The notes beneath the pieces were generated by a model. The model had not been told where the DNA came from, ran no database searches, and saw only the letters and a program-made list of their open reading frames with translations. This document shows, piece after piece, positions 26,007-35,157 of a stretch of 64,000 bases of DNA (its first letter is position 1; each line of letters opens with the position of its first letter). A program made the position numbers and the translations under genes. The DNA is from Rhodococcoides fascians A25f (GTDB lineage Bacteria; Actinomycetota; Actinomycetes; Mycobacteriales; Mycobacteriaceae), in assembly GCF_000760935.2 (NCBI RefSeq), contig NZ_CP049744.1, forward strand, positions 4,557,501-4,621,500, read 5' to 3'.

Positions 26007-28298
26007 ATGACCGACACGACTGCGCACCGACACACCGACACGCCCCCTGATCTACCTCAGTGGATCGCAGCTCGCTCCGACGCCGAGCTGATCAAGGCCA
26101 TGTCGTTGCGCCCGGATCTGACCGCGCCGCCGCCCGCATCGCTGGCCGTACTCGCCGGACGGGCCGAGCAACGACGGTCGATTCTGCACACCGCGGACAC
26201 CCTCGACACACTCGCCTTGACCGTCCTCGAGATCCTCGCCATCGAGGAGGCCTACGAACGGCCCGTCACTCGCGCTGCACTACTGGCCGTCGTGGCCAAA
26301 CGCGCACCGGCCAAGAGCGTCGACAAAGCGCTGGCCCAGCTCCGCGAGCGGTTGCTGGTGTGGGGCGACGCGTCCGGCCTCCGGATCAGCGCGACCGCCG
26401 CGGACGCCGTGCCGTGGCGCATCGGACGCGCGCTCGATCCGGTCGACAATCTCACCGAGTCGCACATCACCGCAGCTCTCGCCGAACTCGGCGAGGGGGA
26501 ACGCAATCTGCTCGACACTCTCGCCAGATCGTCCCCGACCGGCCGCACCCGAGACGCGGCACCGGGCACTCCGCCGGACCGGCCGGTCCAGAAGCTGCTC
26601 GCCGCCGGCCTGCTGATCTGGTTGGACGAGCAAACCGTCGAACTGCCCGTCCAGGTGGGGCAGATTCTGCGCGGCGAGCCGATGTCCGATCCACGGTCGC
26701 TCGCCGAGCCGAAGCTCGCCACCAGGACACAGTCGCTCACCGACGTCGATGCCGCTGCCGCAGGCGAGGCCCTCGAACTGGGTAGGCACTGCGTCCTGAT
26801 CATCGAAGCCCTCTCCGCGTCGCCTGCTCCTGCTCTCAAGGCCGGCGGACTGGGCGTGCGCGAGCTCCGCAAGATCACCAAGGCGACCGGCCTCGACGAG
26901 GACCGAGTCAGCATCCTCGTCGAACTGCTGGCGGCAGCGCATCTGATCTCCAGCGGAACACCGGACCCGGTTCCCGCGTCCGACACCGGCGACGACTACT
27001 GGGCTCCCACACCGGCGGTCGACGCCTGGCTCACCGCTGCCCCGGCGGCCCGCTGGCACACGCTCGCCTCCGCCTGGCTCGAGGTGCCGCGGGCGCCGTG
27101 GGTCATCGGGATGCGTGACCCCAACGACAAGCCCATCGCCGCCCTGTCCGAGGAAGTTCGCTCTCCGGCAGCACCGCGGGATCGACGGATGATCCTGGAA
27201 CTGCTCACCGAACTCGGCAGCGGACACTCGGCCCAGCCGGCGGATCTCGCCCGGATCCTGGCGTGGCGTCGTCCCCGATGGTCCGGACGCTTCGGCGTCA
27301 CACCCGTCGGACACGTCGTCGCCGAAGCAACCGCACTGGGAATCGTCGGCCGCGGAGCGATGTCGACCCCGGGGCGCTCACTGCTGCACGACGGCAACGC
27401 CGAGGCCGACATGCGCGCGGCTTTGCCCGAGCCGATCGACTACGTCCTGGTGCAGGCAGATCTCACGCTGGTGGCACCGGGCCCGCTCGAGCCGGACCTG
27501 CACGATCGGATCGAACTCGTCGCCGACGTCGAATCGGCGGGGGCAGCGACGATGTACCGGATCAGCGACACGAGCCTGCGACGCGCCCTCGATGTGGGAT
27601 TGAGCGCGTCCGAGCTGCACGCGCTGTTCGCGACCCACTCACGCACACCGGTGCCGCAGGCCTTGACCTATCTCATCGACGACGTGGCGCGTCGACACGG
27701 TCGCCTGCGGGCAGGCGTCGCCGCGTCGTTCGTCCGATGCGAGGACCCGGCGTTGCTGGCGGAAGTGATGGCGTCCCCGGCGGCGGAATCGCTGGCGCTT
27801 CGAGCCCTCGCCCCGACCGTCGCGATCTCGCAGGCCCCGCTCGCCGAGGTGCTCACGGTGCTGGCCGGGGCCGGGTTCGCGCCTGCAGGTGAGGACTCGT
27901 CCGGAACCATCGTCGATCTGCGCGCCCGCGGGTCGCGGGTATCGGCGCGGCGGCCACGCCAGACGTTCCGCACTCCGGCTGTTCCCACCGAGGAACAGCT
28001 GGGTTCGTTGGTGCGTGGGATGCGCGCGGCCGACCGGGCAGCGGGCAACGGGGGCGCGGTGGTGCGCGCCGACGGGTCTCGCGCCAGCAGCACCGCGACG
28101 ATGACGCTGTTGCAGACCGCAGCCAAGGTCAAACGCAGCGTCAGCATCGGCTACGTCGATGCACAGGGTGTCGCGACCCACCGGATCGTCGATCCGATCA
28201 GCATCGGCGGCGGCCAACTCGACGCCTTCGACCCCGCTACCGGAGGCGTTCGCCGCTTCACCCTGCATCGCATCACGTCGGTCGCTCTGGTCGAGTAG
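26007..28298 (+). CDS. Helicase-associated protein (Helicase_C_3, Rv0862c-like)
   Basis: 763 residues, ATG closely preceded by TAATCT, suggesting a leaderless transcript. The sequence is helical with several winged-helix-like stretches (for example [20 protein letters not shown] and [20 protein letters not shown]). The C-terminal region has the Helicase_C_3 / XPB-Ssl2-like block [20 protein letters not shown] (about 480), and the end [20 protein letters not shown] then [19 protein letters not shown] resembles a WYL-type beta domain. There is no Walker motif, so it is not a helicase itself. It stands directly before the XPB helicase gene, as Rv0862c stands by Rv0861c, and likely helps it load or respond to DNA damage. 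Confidence 0.88.
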   Translation: MTDTTAHRHTDTPPDLPQWIAARSDAELIKAMSLRPDLTAPPPASLAVLAGRAEQRRSILHTADTLDTLALTVLEILAIEEAYERPVTRAALLAVVAKRAPAKSVDKALAQLRERLLVWGDASGLRISATAADAVPWRIGRALDPVDNLTESHITAALAELGEGERNLLDTLARSSPTGRTRDAAPGTPPDRPVQKLLAAGLLIWLDEQTVELPVQVGQILRGEPMSDPRSLAEPKLATRTQSLTDVDAAAAGEALELGRHCVLIIEALSASPAPALKAGGLGVRELRKITKATGLDEDRVSILVELLAAAHLISSGTPDPVPASDTGDDYWAPTPAVDAWLTAAPAARWHTLASAWLEVPRAPWVIGMRDPNDKPIAALSEEVRSPAAPRDRRMILELLTELGSGHSAQPADLARILAWRRPRWSGRFGVTPVGHVVAEATALGIVGRGAMSTPGRSLLHDGNAEADMRAALPEPIDYVLVQADLTLVAPGPLEPDLHDRIELVADVESAGAATMYRISDTSLRRALDVGLSASELHALFATHSRTPVPQALTYLIDDVARRHGRLRAGVAASFVRCEDPALLAEVMASPAAESLALRALAPTVAISQAPLAEVLTVLAGAGFAPAGEDSSGTIVDLRARGSRVSARRPRQTFRTPAVPTEEQLGSLVRGMRAADRAAGNGGAVVRADGSRASSTATMTLLQTAAKVKRSVSIGYVDAQGVATHRIVDPISIGGGQLDAFDPATGGVRRFTLHRITSVALVE

Positions 28299-28387
28299 TT
28301 CGACGCTCACGTGCACGCGCGCCCCTACCTGTGGACAATGGAGAAGTTGCGCTCTTTCGGGCGCAGCGGAAGTCTCTAGGAGGAACC

Positions 28388-30043
28388 GTGACCGACGGCC
28401 CGCTGATCGTTCAGTCCGACAAAACGCTGTTGCTCGAGATCGATCACGAACTCGCGGGTGCAGCGCGGGCGGCCATCGCACCGTTCGCGGAGCTCGAACG
28501 TGCCCCCGAGCACGTGCACACCTATCGCATCACCCCGCTGGCCCTGTGGAACGCGCGCGCTGCGGGCCACGACGCCGAGCAGGTGGTCGACGCGCTGGTG
28601 AACTTCTCGCGCTACGCGGTGCCGCAGCCGCTGCTGGTGGACATCGTCGACACCATGGCACGCTACGGCCGACTGCAGTTGGTCAAGAGCCCGATCCACG
28701 GCCTGGCCCTGATCAGTCTCGACCGCGCAGTGCTCACAGAAGTGATGCGCCACAAGAAGATTGCGCCGATGCTCGGTGCCATGGTGGACGAGGACACCGT
28801 CATCGTCCATCCCAGCGAGCGCGGCCACCTCAAGCAGATGCTGCTCAAGATCGGCTGGCCTGCCGAGGACCTCGCCGGATACGTGGACGGCGAAGCTCAC
28901 CCCATCGAACTCGACACCGAGGGCGGCAAGTGGACACTGCGCGACTACCAGGAGATGGCGGCGGATTCGTTCTGGGCCGGCGGCTCGGGCGTCGTCGTAC
29001 TGCCGTGTGGCGCGGGCAAGACGATGGTCGGCGCAGCGGCGATGGCCAGAGCCAAGGCCACCACGCTGATTCTGGTCACCAACACCGTCGCCGGTCGACA
29101 GTGGAAGCGCGAGCTGATCGCGCGCACCTCGCTCACCGAGGAGGAGATCGGCGAGTATTCGGGAGAGCGCAAAGAGATCCGCCCTGTGACAATCGCCACG
29201 TACCAGGTGATCACGCGTCGCACCAAAGGTGAATACAAGCACCTGGAACTGTTCGATTCCCGCGACTGGGGTCTGGTGATCTACGACGAGGTCCACCTGC
29301 TCCCCGCCCCGGTGTTTCGCATGACGGCAGATCTGCAGTCGCGTCGACGCCTCGGTCTGACGGCAACCCTCGTCCGCGAGGACGGACGCGAGGGTGACGT
29401 CTTCTCGCTGATCGGCCCGAAGCGATACGACGCGCCGTGGAAGGACATCGAGGCGCAGGGGTGGATCGCACCGGCGGAGTGCATCGAGGTTCGCGTCACC
29501 CTCACCGATGCCGAGCGCATGTCGTATGCCGTGGCCGAACCCGAAGAGCGCTACAAGCTGTGCTCGACGGCTCACACCAAGATCGCCGTCGTGAAGTCGA
29601 TCCTCGCCAAACACCAGGACGCTCCGACGCTGGTGATCGGCGCGTACCTCGACCAGTTGAACGAGCTCGGTGAGGCCCTGAACGCTCCGGTCATTCAGGG
29701 TTCGACCAAGAACAAGGAACGTGAAGTGCTCTTCGACGCGTTCCGCAAGGGCGAGATTCAGACGCTCGTGGTGAGCAAGGTGGCGAACTTCTCGATCGAT
29801 CTACCCGAAGCATCTGTCGCAGTACAGGTTTCGGGCACATTCGGGTCGAGGCAGGAGGAGGCGCAGCGCCTCGGCCGACTGCTCCGGCCCAAGCACGACG
29901 GCGGTCAGGCCCATTTCTACTCGGTGGTGTCGCGCGACACTCTCGACGCCGAGTACGCCGCGCACCGTCAGCGTTTCCTCGCCGAGCAGGGGTACGCGTA
30001 CCGCATCACCGACGCGGACGACTTACTCGGTCCGGCGATCTGA
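28388..30043 (+). CDS. XPB/ERCC3-type DNA repair helicase
   Basis: 551 residues from GTG 28388 with a strong TAGGAGGAACC ribosome site. This is a superfamily-2 3'-5' DNA helicase. An N-terminal damage-recognition-like domain (1-180) is followed by motif I VVLPCGAGKTMVG, motif II LVIYDEVHLLP (DEVH), motif III GLTATLVRED including the RED residues characteristic of XPB, and the C-terminal helicase motifs QGSTKNKEREVLF, SKVANFSIDLPEASVAVQVS and EEAQRLGRLLRPK (motif VI). All catalytic residues are present. From memory the M. tuberculosis homologue Rv0861c is 542 residues and unwinds DNA. It forms a pair with the preceding helicase-associated gene. Confidence 0.95.
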   Translation: MTDGPLIVQSDKTLLLEIDHELAGAARAAIAPFAELERAPEHVHTYRITPLALWNARAAGHDAEQVVDALVNFSRYAVPQPLLVDIVDTMARYGRLQLVKSPIHGLALISLDRAVLTEVMRHKKIAPMLGAMVDEDTVIVHPSERGHLKQMLLKIGWPAEDLAGYVDGEAHPIELDTEGGKWTLRDYQEMAADSFWAGGSGVVVLPCGAGKTMVGAAAMARAKATTLILVTNTVAGRQWKRELIARTSLTEEEIGEYSGERKEIRPVTIATYQVITRRTKGEYKHLELFDSRDWGLVIYDEVHLLPAPVFRMTADLQSRRRLGLTATLVREDGREGDVFSLIGPKRYDAPWKDIEAQGWIAPAECIEVRVTLTDAERMSYAVAEPEERYKLCSTAHTKIAVVKSILAKHQDAPTLVIGAYLDQLNELGEALNAPVIQGSTKNKEREVLFDAFRKGEIQTLVVSKVANFSIDLPEASVAVQVSGTFGSRQEEAQRLGRLLRPKHDGGQAHFYSVVSRDTLDAEYAAHRQRFLAEQGYAYRITDADDLLGPAI

Positions 30044-30082
30044 CGCTTCTGTCGGCACGGGCGGCGTGCTAGGAATAGTTGT

Positions 30083-30772
30083 GTGCGCCGATTCCAGTTC
30101 CCAGTAGACGTAGCCCACGCGAAGTCGGTGAACGAGACGTTCACCGAGCTTCGCCGGCTGCGCGCCTCGGCGGCGCTCACTGCAGTGATCCTGACTGCCC
30201 TGGGGGTGTGGTTCATCTGGATCGCAACCCCGTGGTCGTACATCCTCGGTGCCGTGTTCTGCATCGGTGCGGCCACCTCACTGTGGGTGATGCTGTGGGC
30301 ACCGCGCAAGATGGGGTCCATCGAATCGCAATATGCTGCAGGCGATCTGGTTCCTGCGATGGTGGCCGAGAAATTACCGGTCGGAGCTCTGTTGCTGGCC
30401 TTGGTCGACATCGCGAAGCCGGGTGTCGAAGAACCGCACTACGTGTTGATCACCCGGGTCGTGCGAGCCCTGCCCGGCCACGCGATGGAGCGGGGAGCGA
30501 AGGTGCCCTCGGTGTCGGTTCTCGCCGACCGCGGCGCGAACACGGGCGGGCGAACGTGGCAGTTGGTCTCGGCGATGCCCATCGCCTGGGGCACTCCCGA
30601 TACCACGGTTCTCGCGCGCGCAACCGACGAGATCACCGAGGGCGAGTGGGCGCTGTTGCACGCGAACATCGGCTTGTCCGAGAAGGTACGCAAGGCAAAG
30701 AACCAACAGTTGCTCATCGATCCGGCAGATCTTCCCGACGACCTGAGACGAGCTACGGGAGAGCCGGGATGA
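30083..30772 (+). CDS. DUF3239 membrane protein
   Basis: 229 residues, GTG start. Two hydrophobic helices, ALTAVILTALGVWFIWIA and YILGAVFCIGAATSLWVML (about 30-72), are followed by a soluble beta-rich domain of about 150 residues beginning APRKMGSIESQYAAGDLVPAM. The pattern matches DUF3239, known mainly in Rhodococcus, Nocardia and Corynebacterium. No catalytic motif is visible. The 3' end overlaps the convergent F420-type gene by 20 bp. Confidence 0.8.
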   Translation: MRRFQFPVDVAHAKSVNETFTELRRLRASAALTAVILTALGVWFIWIATPWSYILGAVFCIGAATSLWVMLWAPRKMGSIESQYAAGDLVPAMVAEKLPVGALLLALVDIAKPGVEEPHYVLITRVVRALPGHAMERGAKVPSVSVLADRGANTGGRTWQLVSAMPIAWGTPDTTVLARATDEITEGEWALLHANIGLSEKVRKAKNQQLLIDPADLPDDLRRATGEPG

Positions 30773-31739
30773 CCTCGCGCTCGAAGAGTTCGATTCCGGA
30801 GCGATCGTAGGCAGCTTCCGGGAAGTAGAAGATTCCGTACGCCATCCCCTGCTCCTGCAGCGCCGTCAGATTGTCGACGATCTGTTCCGGGGTTCCGACG
30901 GCCGGCATGCCGCGGAACGCCGTCAGGGCTCCTTCGGCCTTGTCCGCACCCACGTAATCGGTGAGCCGACTCTCCAGGGCGCGAAGCTTGTCTTCCACTT
31001 CCGACTCGGTCGCCGCGATGACGACGTTGTAGTTCGCGGAGCGGACGATGGCATCGAAGTCGGTACCCACGGTGGAGCAATGCTCGCGCAGCAGAGCCGA
31101 TTTGGCGGCGAATCCGGTGGGGGTTCCATCGAAGTTGGTGTAGTTGGCGTACTTCGCGGCGATCTTCAGGGTGACCTTCTCGCCCCCGCCCGCGATCCAC
31201 AGCGGGATTCCGCCCTCCTGCAGCGGCAGCGGCCGCACCACGGCACCGTCGATCTGGTAGTGCTTTCCGTCGAGGAACACCTCACCGGTCGTCCATGCCT
31301 GCTTGAAGATCTGCACGCCCTCGTCGAGCCGACCCAATCGTTCACCCGGAGAGGGAAACCCGTAGCCGTAGGCGCGGAACTCGTGCTCGTGCCAGCCGCC
31401 GCCGATGCCCATCTCGACGCGTCCGCCGGAAATGATGTCCACCGTGGCAGCAACTTTGGCGAGGTAGGCCGGGTTGCGGTACGACATCGCAGTGCACATC
31501 TGCCCCAGCCTGATCCGGGAGGTGCTCGCAGCCAGTGCGGACATCAGCGACCATGCCTCGTGCGTCGCCTCGTCTGTTGCGGTGGGAACGGTATGGAAGT
31601 GGTCGTACACCCACAGGGACTCCCACGGACCGGCCTCGGCGGCGAGCGCGTGATCACGCAGCACATTCCAGTGCCGGGCGGGGTCGATACCGACCAGATC
31701 CAGGCGCCAACCCTGTGGAACGAACAATCCGAATCGCAT
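30753..31739 (-). CDS. LLM-class F420-dependent oxidoreductase
   Basis: 328 residues from ATG 31739 (MRFGLFVPQGWRLDLVGID). A TIM-barrel of the luciferase-like monooxygenase superfamily, in the F420-binding subgroup: WESLWVYDHFHTVP (about 38-51), IRLGQMCTAMSYRNPAYLAK and VDIISGGRVEMGIGGGWHEHEFRAYG. These enzymes use coenzyme F420 or FMN to reduce or oxidise small organics; the substrate here is unknown. It is divergent from dapC with about 60 bp between starts and overlaps the DUF3239 gene tail-to-tail. Absence of close F420 genes says nothing about the cofactor. Confidence 0.9.
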   Translation of the reverse strand: MRFGLFVPQGWRLDLVGIDPARHWNVLRDHALAAEAGPWESLWVYDHFHTVPTATDEATHEAWSLMSALAASTSRIRLGQMCTAMSYRNPAYLAKVAATVDIISGGRVEMGIGGGWHEHEFRAYGYGFPSPGERLGRLDEGVQIFKQAWTTGEVFLDGKHYQIDGAVVRPLPLQEGGIPLWIAGGGEKVTLKIAAKYANYTNFDGTPTGFAAKSALLREHCSTVGTDFDAIVRSANYNVVIAATESEVEDKLRALESRLTDYVGADKAEGALTAFRGMPAVGTPEQIVDNLTALQEQGMAYGIFYFPEAAYDRSGIELFEREVIPALP

Positions 31740-31801
31740 GACAGGCACAGTACAGACGCAGGGCGAAAGACCGGTTCCGGCCGGTGAACTACGCTGGACG
31801 A

Positions 31802-32974
31802 ATGTCCGAGATGCCGCCCTCGCGCACCGTAGCGCGCCTGCGCCCGTTCGCATCGACGATATTCGCCGAAATGACCGCTCTCGCGGTGGCGAAGAATGCC
31901 GTCAACCTCGGTCAGGGCTTTCCCGATACCGACGGGCCGCCTGCCATGCTCGAGGCCGCACGTGAGGCCATCGCGAGCGGACTCAATCAGTACTCCCCCG
32001 GCCCGGGTATGCCGGTGCTACGCAATGCCGTCGCCGCCGACCGGGAACGGCGATTCGGGCTGCACTACGACCCCGACTCGCAGGTACTGATCACCGTGGG
32101 TGCCACCGAGGCGATCTCGGCATCGCTCCTCGGCTTGATCGAGCCGGGCGACGAGGTGCTGCTGATCGAGCCGTTCTACGACTCCTACGCGGCCGCCGTT
32201 GCCCTTGCCGGAGCGACCCGTACCGCCGTGCCCCTGGTTCCCGACGGCAACGGGTGGACGGTCGACACCGAGGCCCTCGATCGTGCCGTCGGTCCCCGAA
32301 CACGCATGCTCATCGTCAACTCCCCGCACAACCCCACCGGTACCGTCTTCGACCGCGCCACCATGGTCCGCATCGCCGAGATCGCCGTCGAACACGACCT
32401 GCTCGTCCTCACCGACGAGGTCTACGAGCACCTGACGTTCGACGGCACAGTGCACACGCCGATCGCGACGCTGCCGGGGATGTTCGAGCGCACCGTCACC
32501 GTCTCGAGTGCGGCCAAGACCTTCAACGCAACGGGGTGGAAGACGGGCTGGGCGCTGGGCCCGGCCCACTTGATCGATGCCGTGCGCGCCGCCAAACAAT
32601 TCATGAGCTTCGTCGGCGGTACCCCTTTCCAACCTGCCGTCGCCTATGCCCTCGAGCACGAGCAGCCGTGGATCGCCTCGATGCGCGACGGCCTGCAGCG
32701 CAAGCGGGACACGCTCTCGGCTGCACTCGACGCCGCAGGCGCGGACGTGAAGTACAGCGCGGGAACATATTTCGTGTGCGCCGACGTCGCGCCCATCGGG
32801 CGGGGGGACGCGTACGAATTCTGCCGCTCCCTGCCGGATCTGGTGGGCGTCGCAGCGGTTCCGGTCACGGCCTTCGTGGACGAACCAGCTCCCTGGAAGT
32901 CGTTGGTACGCTTCGCTTTCTGCAAGCAGGACGAGGTACTCGCCGACGCAGCCGAGAGGTTACGGAGATTGTGA
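31802..32974 (+). CDS. dapC: N-succinyldiaminopimelate aminotransferase DapC-like
   Basis: 390 residues from ATG 31802. A fold-type I PLP aminotransferase: VNLGQGFPDTDGPPAMLEAA near the N terminus, LIVNSPHNPTGTVF (Asn-Pro pair binding PLP), the DEVYEHLTFDG Asp-Tyr, the Schiff-base lysine in SSAAKTFNATGWKTGW, and the C-terminal Arg in LVRFAFCK that binds the substrate carboxylate. In M. tuberculosis the homologue Rv0858c is DapC of lysine/diaminopimelate synthesis and lies near rpfA and XPB as here. Related kynurenine or methionine aminotransferases have similar sequence, so substrate is a position-based call. Its stop overlaps the AraC gene start (GTGA). Confidence 0.85.
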   Translation: MSEMPPSRTVARLRPFASTIFAEMTALAVAKNAVNLGQGFPDTDGPPAMLEAAREAIASGLNQYSPGPGMPVLRNAVAADRERRFGLHYDPDSQVLITVGATEAISASLLGLIEPGDEVLLIEPFYDSYAAAVALAGATRTAVPLVPDGNGWTVDTEALDRAVGPRTRMLIVNSPHNPTGTVFDRATMVRIAEIAVEHDLLVLTDEVYEHLTFDGTVHTPIATLPGMFERTVTVSSAAKTFNATGWKTGWALGPAHLIDAVRAAKQFMSFVGGTPFQPAVAYALEHEQPWIASMRDGLQRKRDTLSAALDAAGADVKYSAGTYFVCADVAPIGRGDAYEFCRSLPDLVGVAAVPVTAFVDEPAPWKSLVRFAFCKQDEVLADAAERLRRL

Positions 32975-33996
32975 CTCCGCAATCGACGATCCCGGCGTAT
33001 TTCGTCCGACAGGCCGTCGACCTCGCAACGAGCGGCGGGATGGATTTGACCTACCCGTTGTCGATGGCCGGGATCGGGCCCACCATCCTCGGGAACCCGG
33101 CGGAACGGCTGACCACCCGCCAAGTCACCGCCTTCACCCAGGCGGTCTGGGCGGTGACCGGCGACGAACTGTTCGGCCTTGCCGCAGTACCGGTGCGGCG
33201 CGGCAGCTTTCGCGTGATCTGTCAGACCCTGATTCATTCGGAGAACCTCTGGGCAGCTCTGATCAGGATGTCCGAGACCATGCGGGTGCTGATTCCGGTT
33301 CGCCCCATGACGTTGGACCGCACCGAGGAGTCCACGGTGTTGACGATCCACGTCACGCCCACCACTCATCTGACCCCGGAAGCCAACGCCCTCGCCGAAC
33401 GCTTGCTCACCGACTTCCTGTTGATTCTGCTGCACCGATTCGCGGCGTGGCTCATCGGCAACCGCGTCAAACTGCTGTCGGTGCAACTGCCGTACGCGCT
33501 TCCCGGGCCCGAGGCCGGCAAGATGTACGACTCCATTTTCGGGACGCATGTCGAGTTCGGAACCGACCGTGCCACACTGGAATTCGACAGCGCGGTGATG
33601 CGAGCACCGATAGTGCAGAGCGAGGAGACCCTGGCCGAGTATCTGGCCGAGTCACCCAATCTGCTGTTCTCGTCGCGAGACTACGACAGCACCGCGTCGA
33701 GCCAGGTTCGCCGGGCGCTCGAAACCGGCTTCAAAGGCGGCGCACCGGGAACCGAGGACATCGCGGCGATGCTCAACATCAGCCCGCCGCACCTTCGACG
33801 CGTCCTCCGGCAGGAGGGCACCTCGATCAACCAACTGCGCGAAGAAGTGCTGCGTGATGCCGCGATCTCAGGGCTGAGCCGCGGAGACAGTGTCGACGAC
33901 ATCTCGGCTCGTCTCGGCTTCTCCGAGCCCAGCGCGTTCCGCCGCGCGTTCAAGCGCTGGACCGGTCAGACCCCCGGCTCGTACCGCGTCAGCTGA
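32971..33996 (+). CDS. AraC-family transcriptional regulator (arabinose-binding-domain type)
   Basis: 341 residues from GTG 32971, with ACGGAG before it, overlapping the dapC stop by 4 bp. The N-terminal 200 residues match the Arabinose_bd type of ligand domain found in OruR/ArgR-like regulators (MAGIGPTILGNPAERLTTRQ and onward). The C-terminal two helix-turn-helix units are EDIAAMLNISPPHLRRVLRQ EG and DDISARLGFSEPSAFRRAFK followed by RWTGQTPGSYR, the AraC signature. Ligand unknown. Coupling to dapC could be accidental or mean the regulator controls amino-acid metabolism. The 3' end overlaps the convergent VOC gene by 8 bp. Confidence 0.9.
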   Translation: MTPQSTIPAYFVRQAVDLATSGGMDLTYPLSMAGIGPTILGNPAERLTTRQVTAFTQAVWAVTGDELFGLAAVPVRRGSFRVICQTLIHSENLWAALIRMSETMRVLIPVRPMTLDRTEESTVLTIHVTPTTHLTPEANALAERLLTDFLLILLHRFAAWLIGNRVKLLSVQLPYALPGPEAGKMYDSIFGTHVEFGTDRATLEFDSAVMRAPIVQSEETLAEYLAESPNLLFSSRDYDSTASSQVRRALETGFKGGAPGTEDIAAMLNISPPHLRRVLRQEGTSINQLREEVLRDAAISGLSRGDSVDDISARLGFSEPSAFRRAFKRWTGQTPGSYRVS

Positions 33997-34414
33997 CGCA
34001 GAACTCGTTGCCCTCGGGGTCGGTCATGGTGATCCAGATACTGGGACCCTGATGACCTCGATGAAGTACCGACGCACCTCGTGCTTCGAGTTCCGTCACC
34101 ACCGACTCACGCTCGTCACCGACGCGGATGTCGAGGTGCAACCGATTCTTCACCGATTTCGGCTCGGGTACCGACTGGAACAGCACCCGCGGGGAGCCGG
34201 GTGAGTCCGGATCGACGATTCCCGCGCCCGCCTGCCACACGAGAACGCCCTCGAAGGTGGTCGTGTCCTCCTCACGAGCATGCCCCGCAGCGACCATCTC
34301 GCGAATGAAGTCCTCGTTGCTGGGTTCGGACTGCCAACCCAGCGTCTGTGCCCACCATTTCGCCAGCGCATGAGGGTTGGCACTGTCCACGACGACCTGA
34401 AATCGATAGCCCAT
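33989..34414 (-). CDS. VOC/glyoxalase-like protein
   Basis: 141 residues from ATG 34414 (MGYRFQVVVDSANPHALAKW). One VOC module: the WWAQTLGWQSEPSNEDFIRE helix, the central NRLHLDIRVGDE strand and the ending WITMTDPEGNEFCVS, where Glu and Asp could bind a metal. The WW in place of FY and the long insert are typical of the Glyoxalase_6 group in actinobacteria. Such proteins range from isomerases to drug-binding proteins; substrate unknown. It is divergent from the alkB-like gene and overlaps the araC gene end. Confidence 0.85.
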   Translation of the reverse strand: MGYRFQVVVDSANPHALAKWWAQTLGWQSEPSNEDFIREMVAAGHAREEDTTTFEGVLVWQAGAGIVDPDSPGSPRVLFQSVPEPKSVKNRLHLDIRVGDERESVVTELEARGASVLHRGHQGPSIWITMTDPEGNEFCVS

Positions 34415-34472
34415 GCGACGAAGATACCGCCGCGCAGTGGAAATGGGAACACCTGTTCGATACAGTCGATTC

Positions 34473-35093
34473 ATGTCGCTCGCGATGCAAGGCTCGTTGT
34501 TCGGTGACGACGACGGTGGCGTCGGGTCGCTGCAGTCCGTCACCCGACGGGAGCTGACGCTCGGTGCCTGGATCGACGTGCGCCCGGGCTGGTTGTCCGA
34601 TACCCGTCTCTTCGACTCGCTGGTGACCGACGTCGATTGGCGCGCCGAACGCAGACAGATGTACGACCGCGTGGTCGACGTGCCACGCCTGGTCCGCTTC
34701 TATGCCGAGCGCGAGCACTGGCCGCACACGGCACTGTACGAGGCGCGTGACGCGCTCGACGATCACTACCGCGCCGAACTCGGTGAGTCGTTCGCCACCG
34801 CAGGGCTGTGCTACTACCGCAACGGCTCCGACAGCGTCGCCTGGCACGGCGACAACATCGGCCGCAGCGCGACCGAGGACACCATGGTGGCGATCGTCTC
34901 GCTCGGTGCGACAAGACAACTCATGCTTCGCCCTCGCGGCGGCGGTACGTCGCTCAAGTTCACGCTCGGGCACGGCGACCTGGTGGTGATGGGAGGCTCG
35001 TGTCAGCGCACGTGGGAGCATGCGATTCCCAAGTCCACCCGCGCGATCGGCCCACGCATCAGCGTGCAATTCCGACCGCGCGGGGTTCGTTGA
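34473..35093 (+). CDS. AlkB-like 2-oxoglutarate/Fe(II) dioxygenase
   Basis: 206 residues from ATG 34473 (MSLAMQGSLFGDD). The double-stranded beta-helix motifs are complete: iron ligands His and Asp in VAWHGDNIGR, the second His in SCQRTWEHAIPK and the 2-oxoglutarate-binding arginines in RISVQFRP. LYEARDALDDHYR lies in the nucleotide-recognition lid region. This matches AlkB repair enzymes, which remove methyl groups from damaged bases, as well as close relatives with other substrates. It is a single gene, divergent from the VOC gene and tail-to-tail with aroG. Its stop is directly followed by the aroG tandem repeats. Confidence 0.9.
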   Translation: MSLAMQGSLFGDDDGGVGSLQSVTRRELTLGAWIDVRPGWLSDTRLFDSLVTDVDWRAERRQMYDRVVDVPRLVRFYAEREHWPHTALYEARDALDDHYRAELGESFATAGLCYYRNGSDSVAWHGDNIGRSATEDTMVAIVSLGATRQLMLRPRGGGTSLKFTLGHGDLVVMGGSCQRTWEHAIPKSTRAIGPRISVQFRPRGVR

Positions 35094-35094
35094 C

Positions 35095-35157
35095 GCGCTG
35101 GGTTTTTCAGTGCGCAGGGTTTTTCAGTGCGCTGGGTTCTTCAGTGCGCAGGGTTCG
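35095..35157. repeat. 17-bp tandem repeat, about 3.7 copies, at the aroG 3' end
   Basis: Units GCGC(T/A)GGGTT(T/C)TTCAGT at 35095-35111, 35112-35128 and 35129-35145, with a partial fourth at 35146-35157. On the aroG strand the repeat reads AACCC(T/A)GCGCACTGA, which is its last codons plus stop, so the end of aroG has been duplicated downstream. Confidence 0.9.

Noticed and set aside
25946-26041. Longer N terminus for the short gene ending at 25757
   Set aside because: The extra 32 residues are Cys-rich and unlike protein, and would overlap the start of the divergent helicase-associated gene.
35095-35157. The 17-bp repeats as a CRISPR-like array
   Set aside because: Units are directly adjacent without spacers and derive from the aroG coding end.
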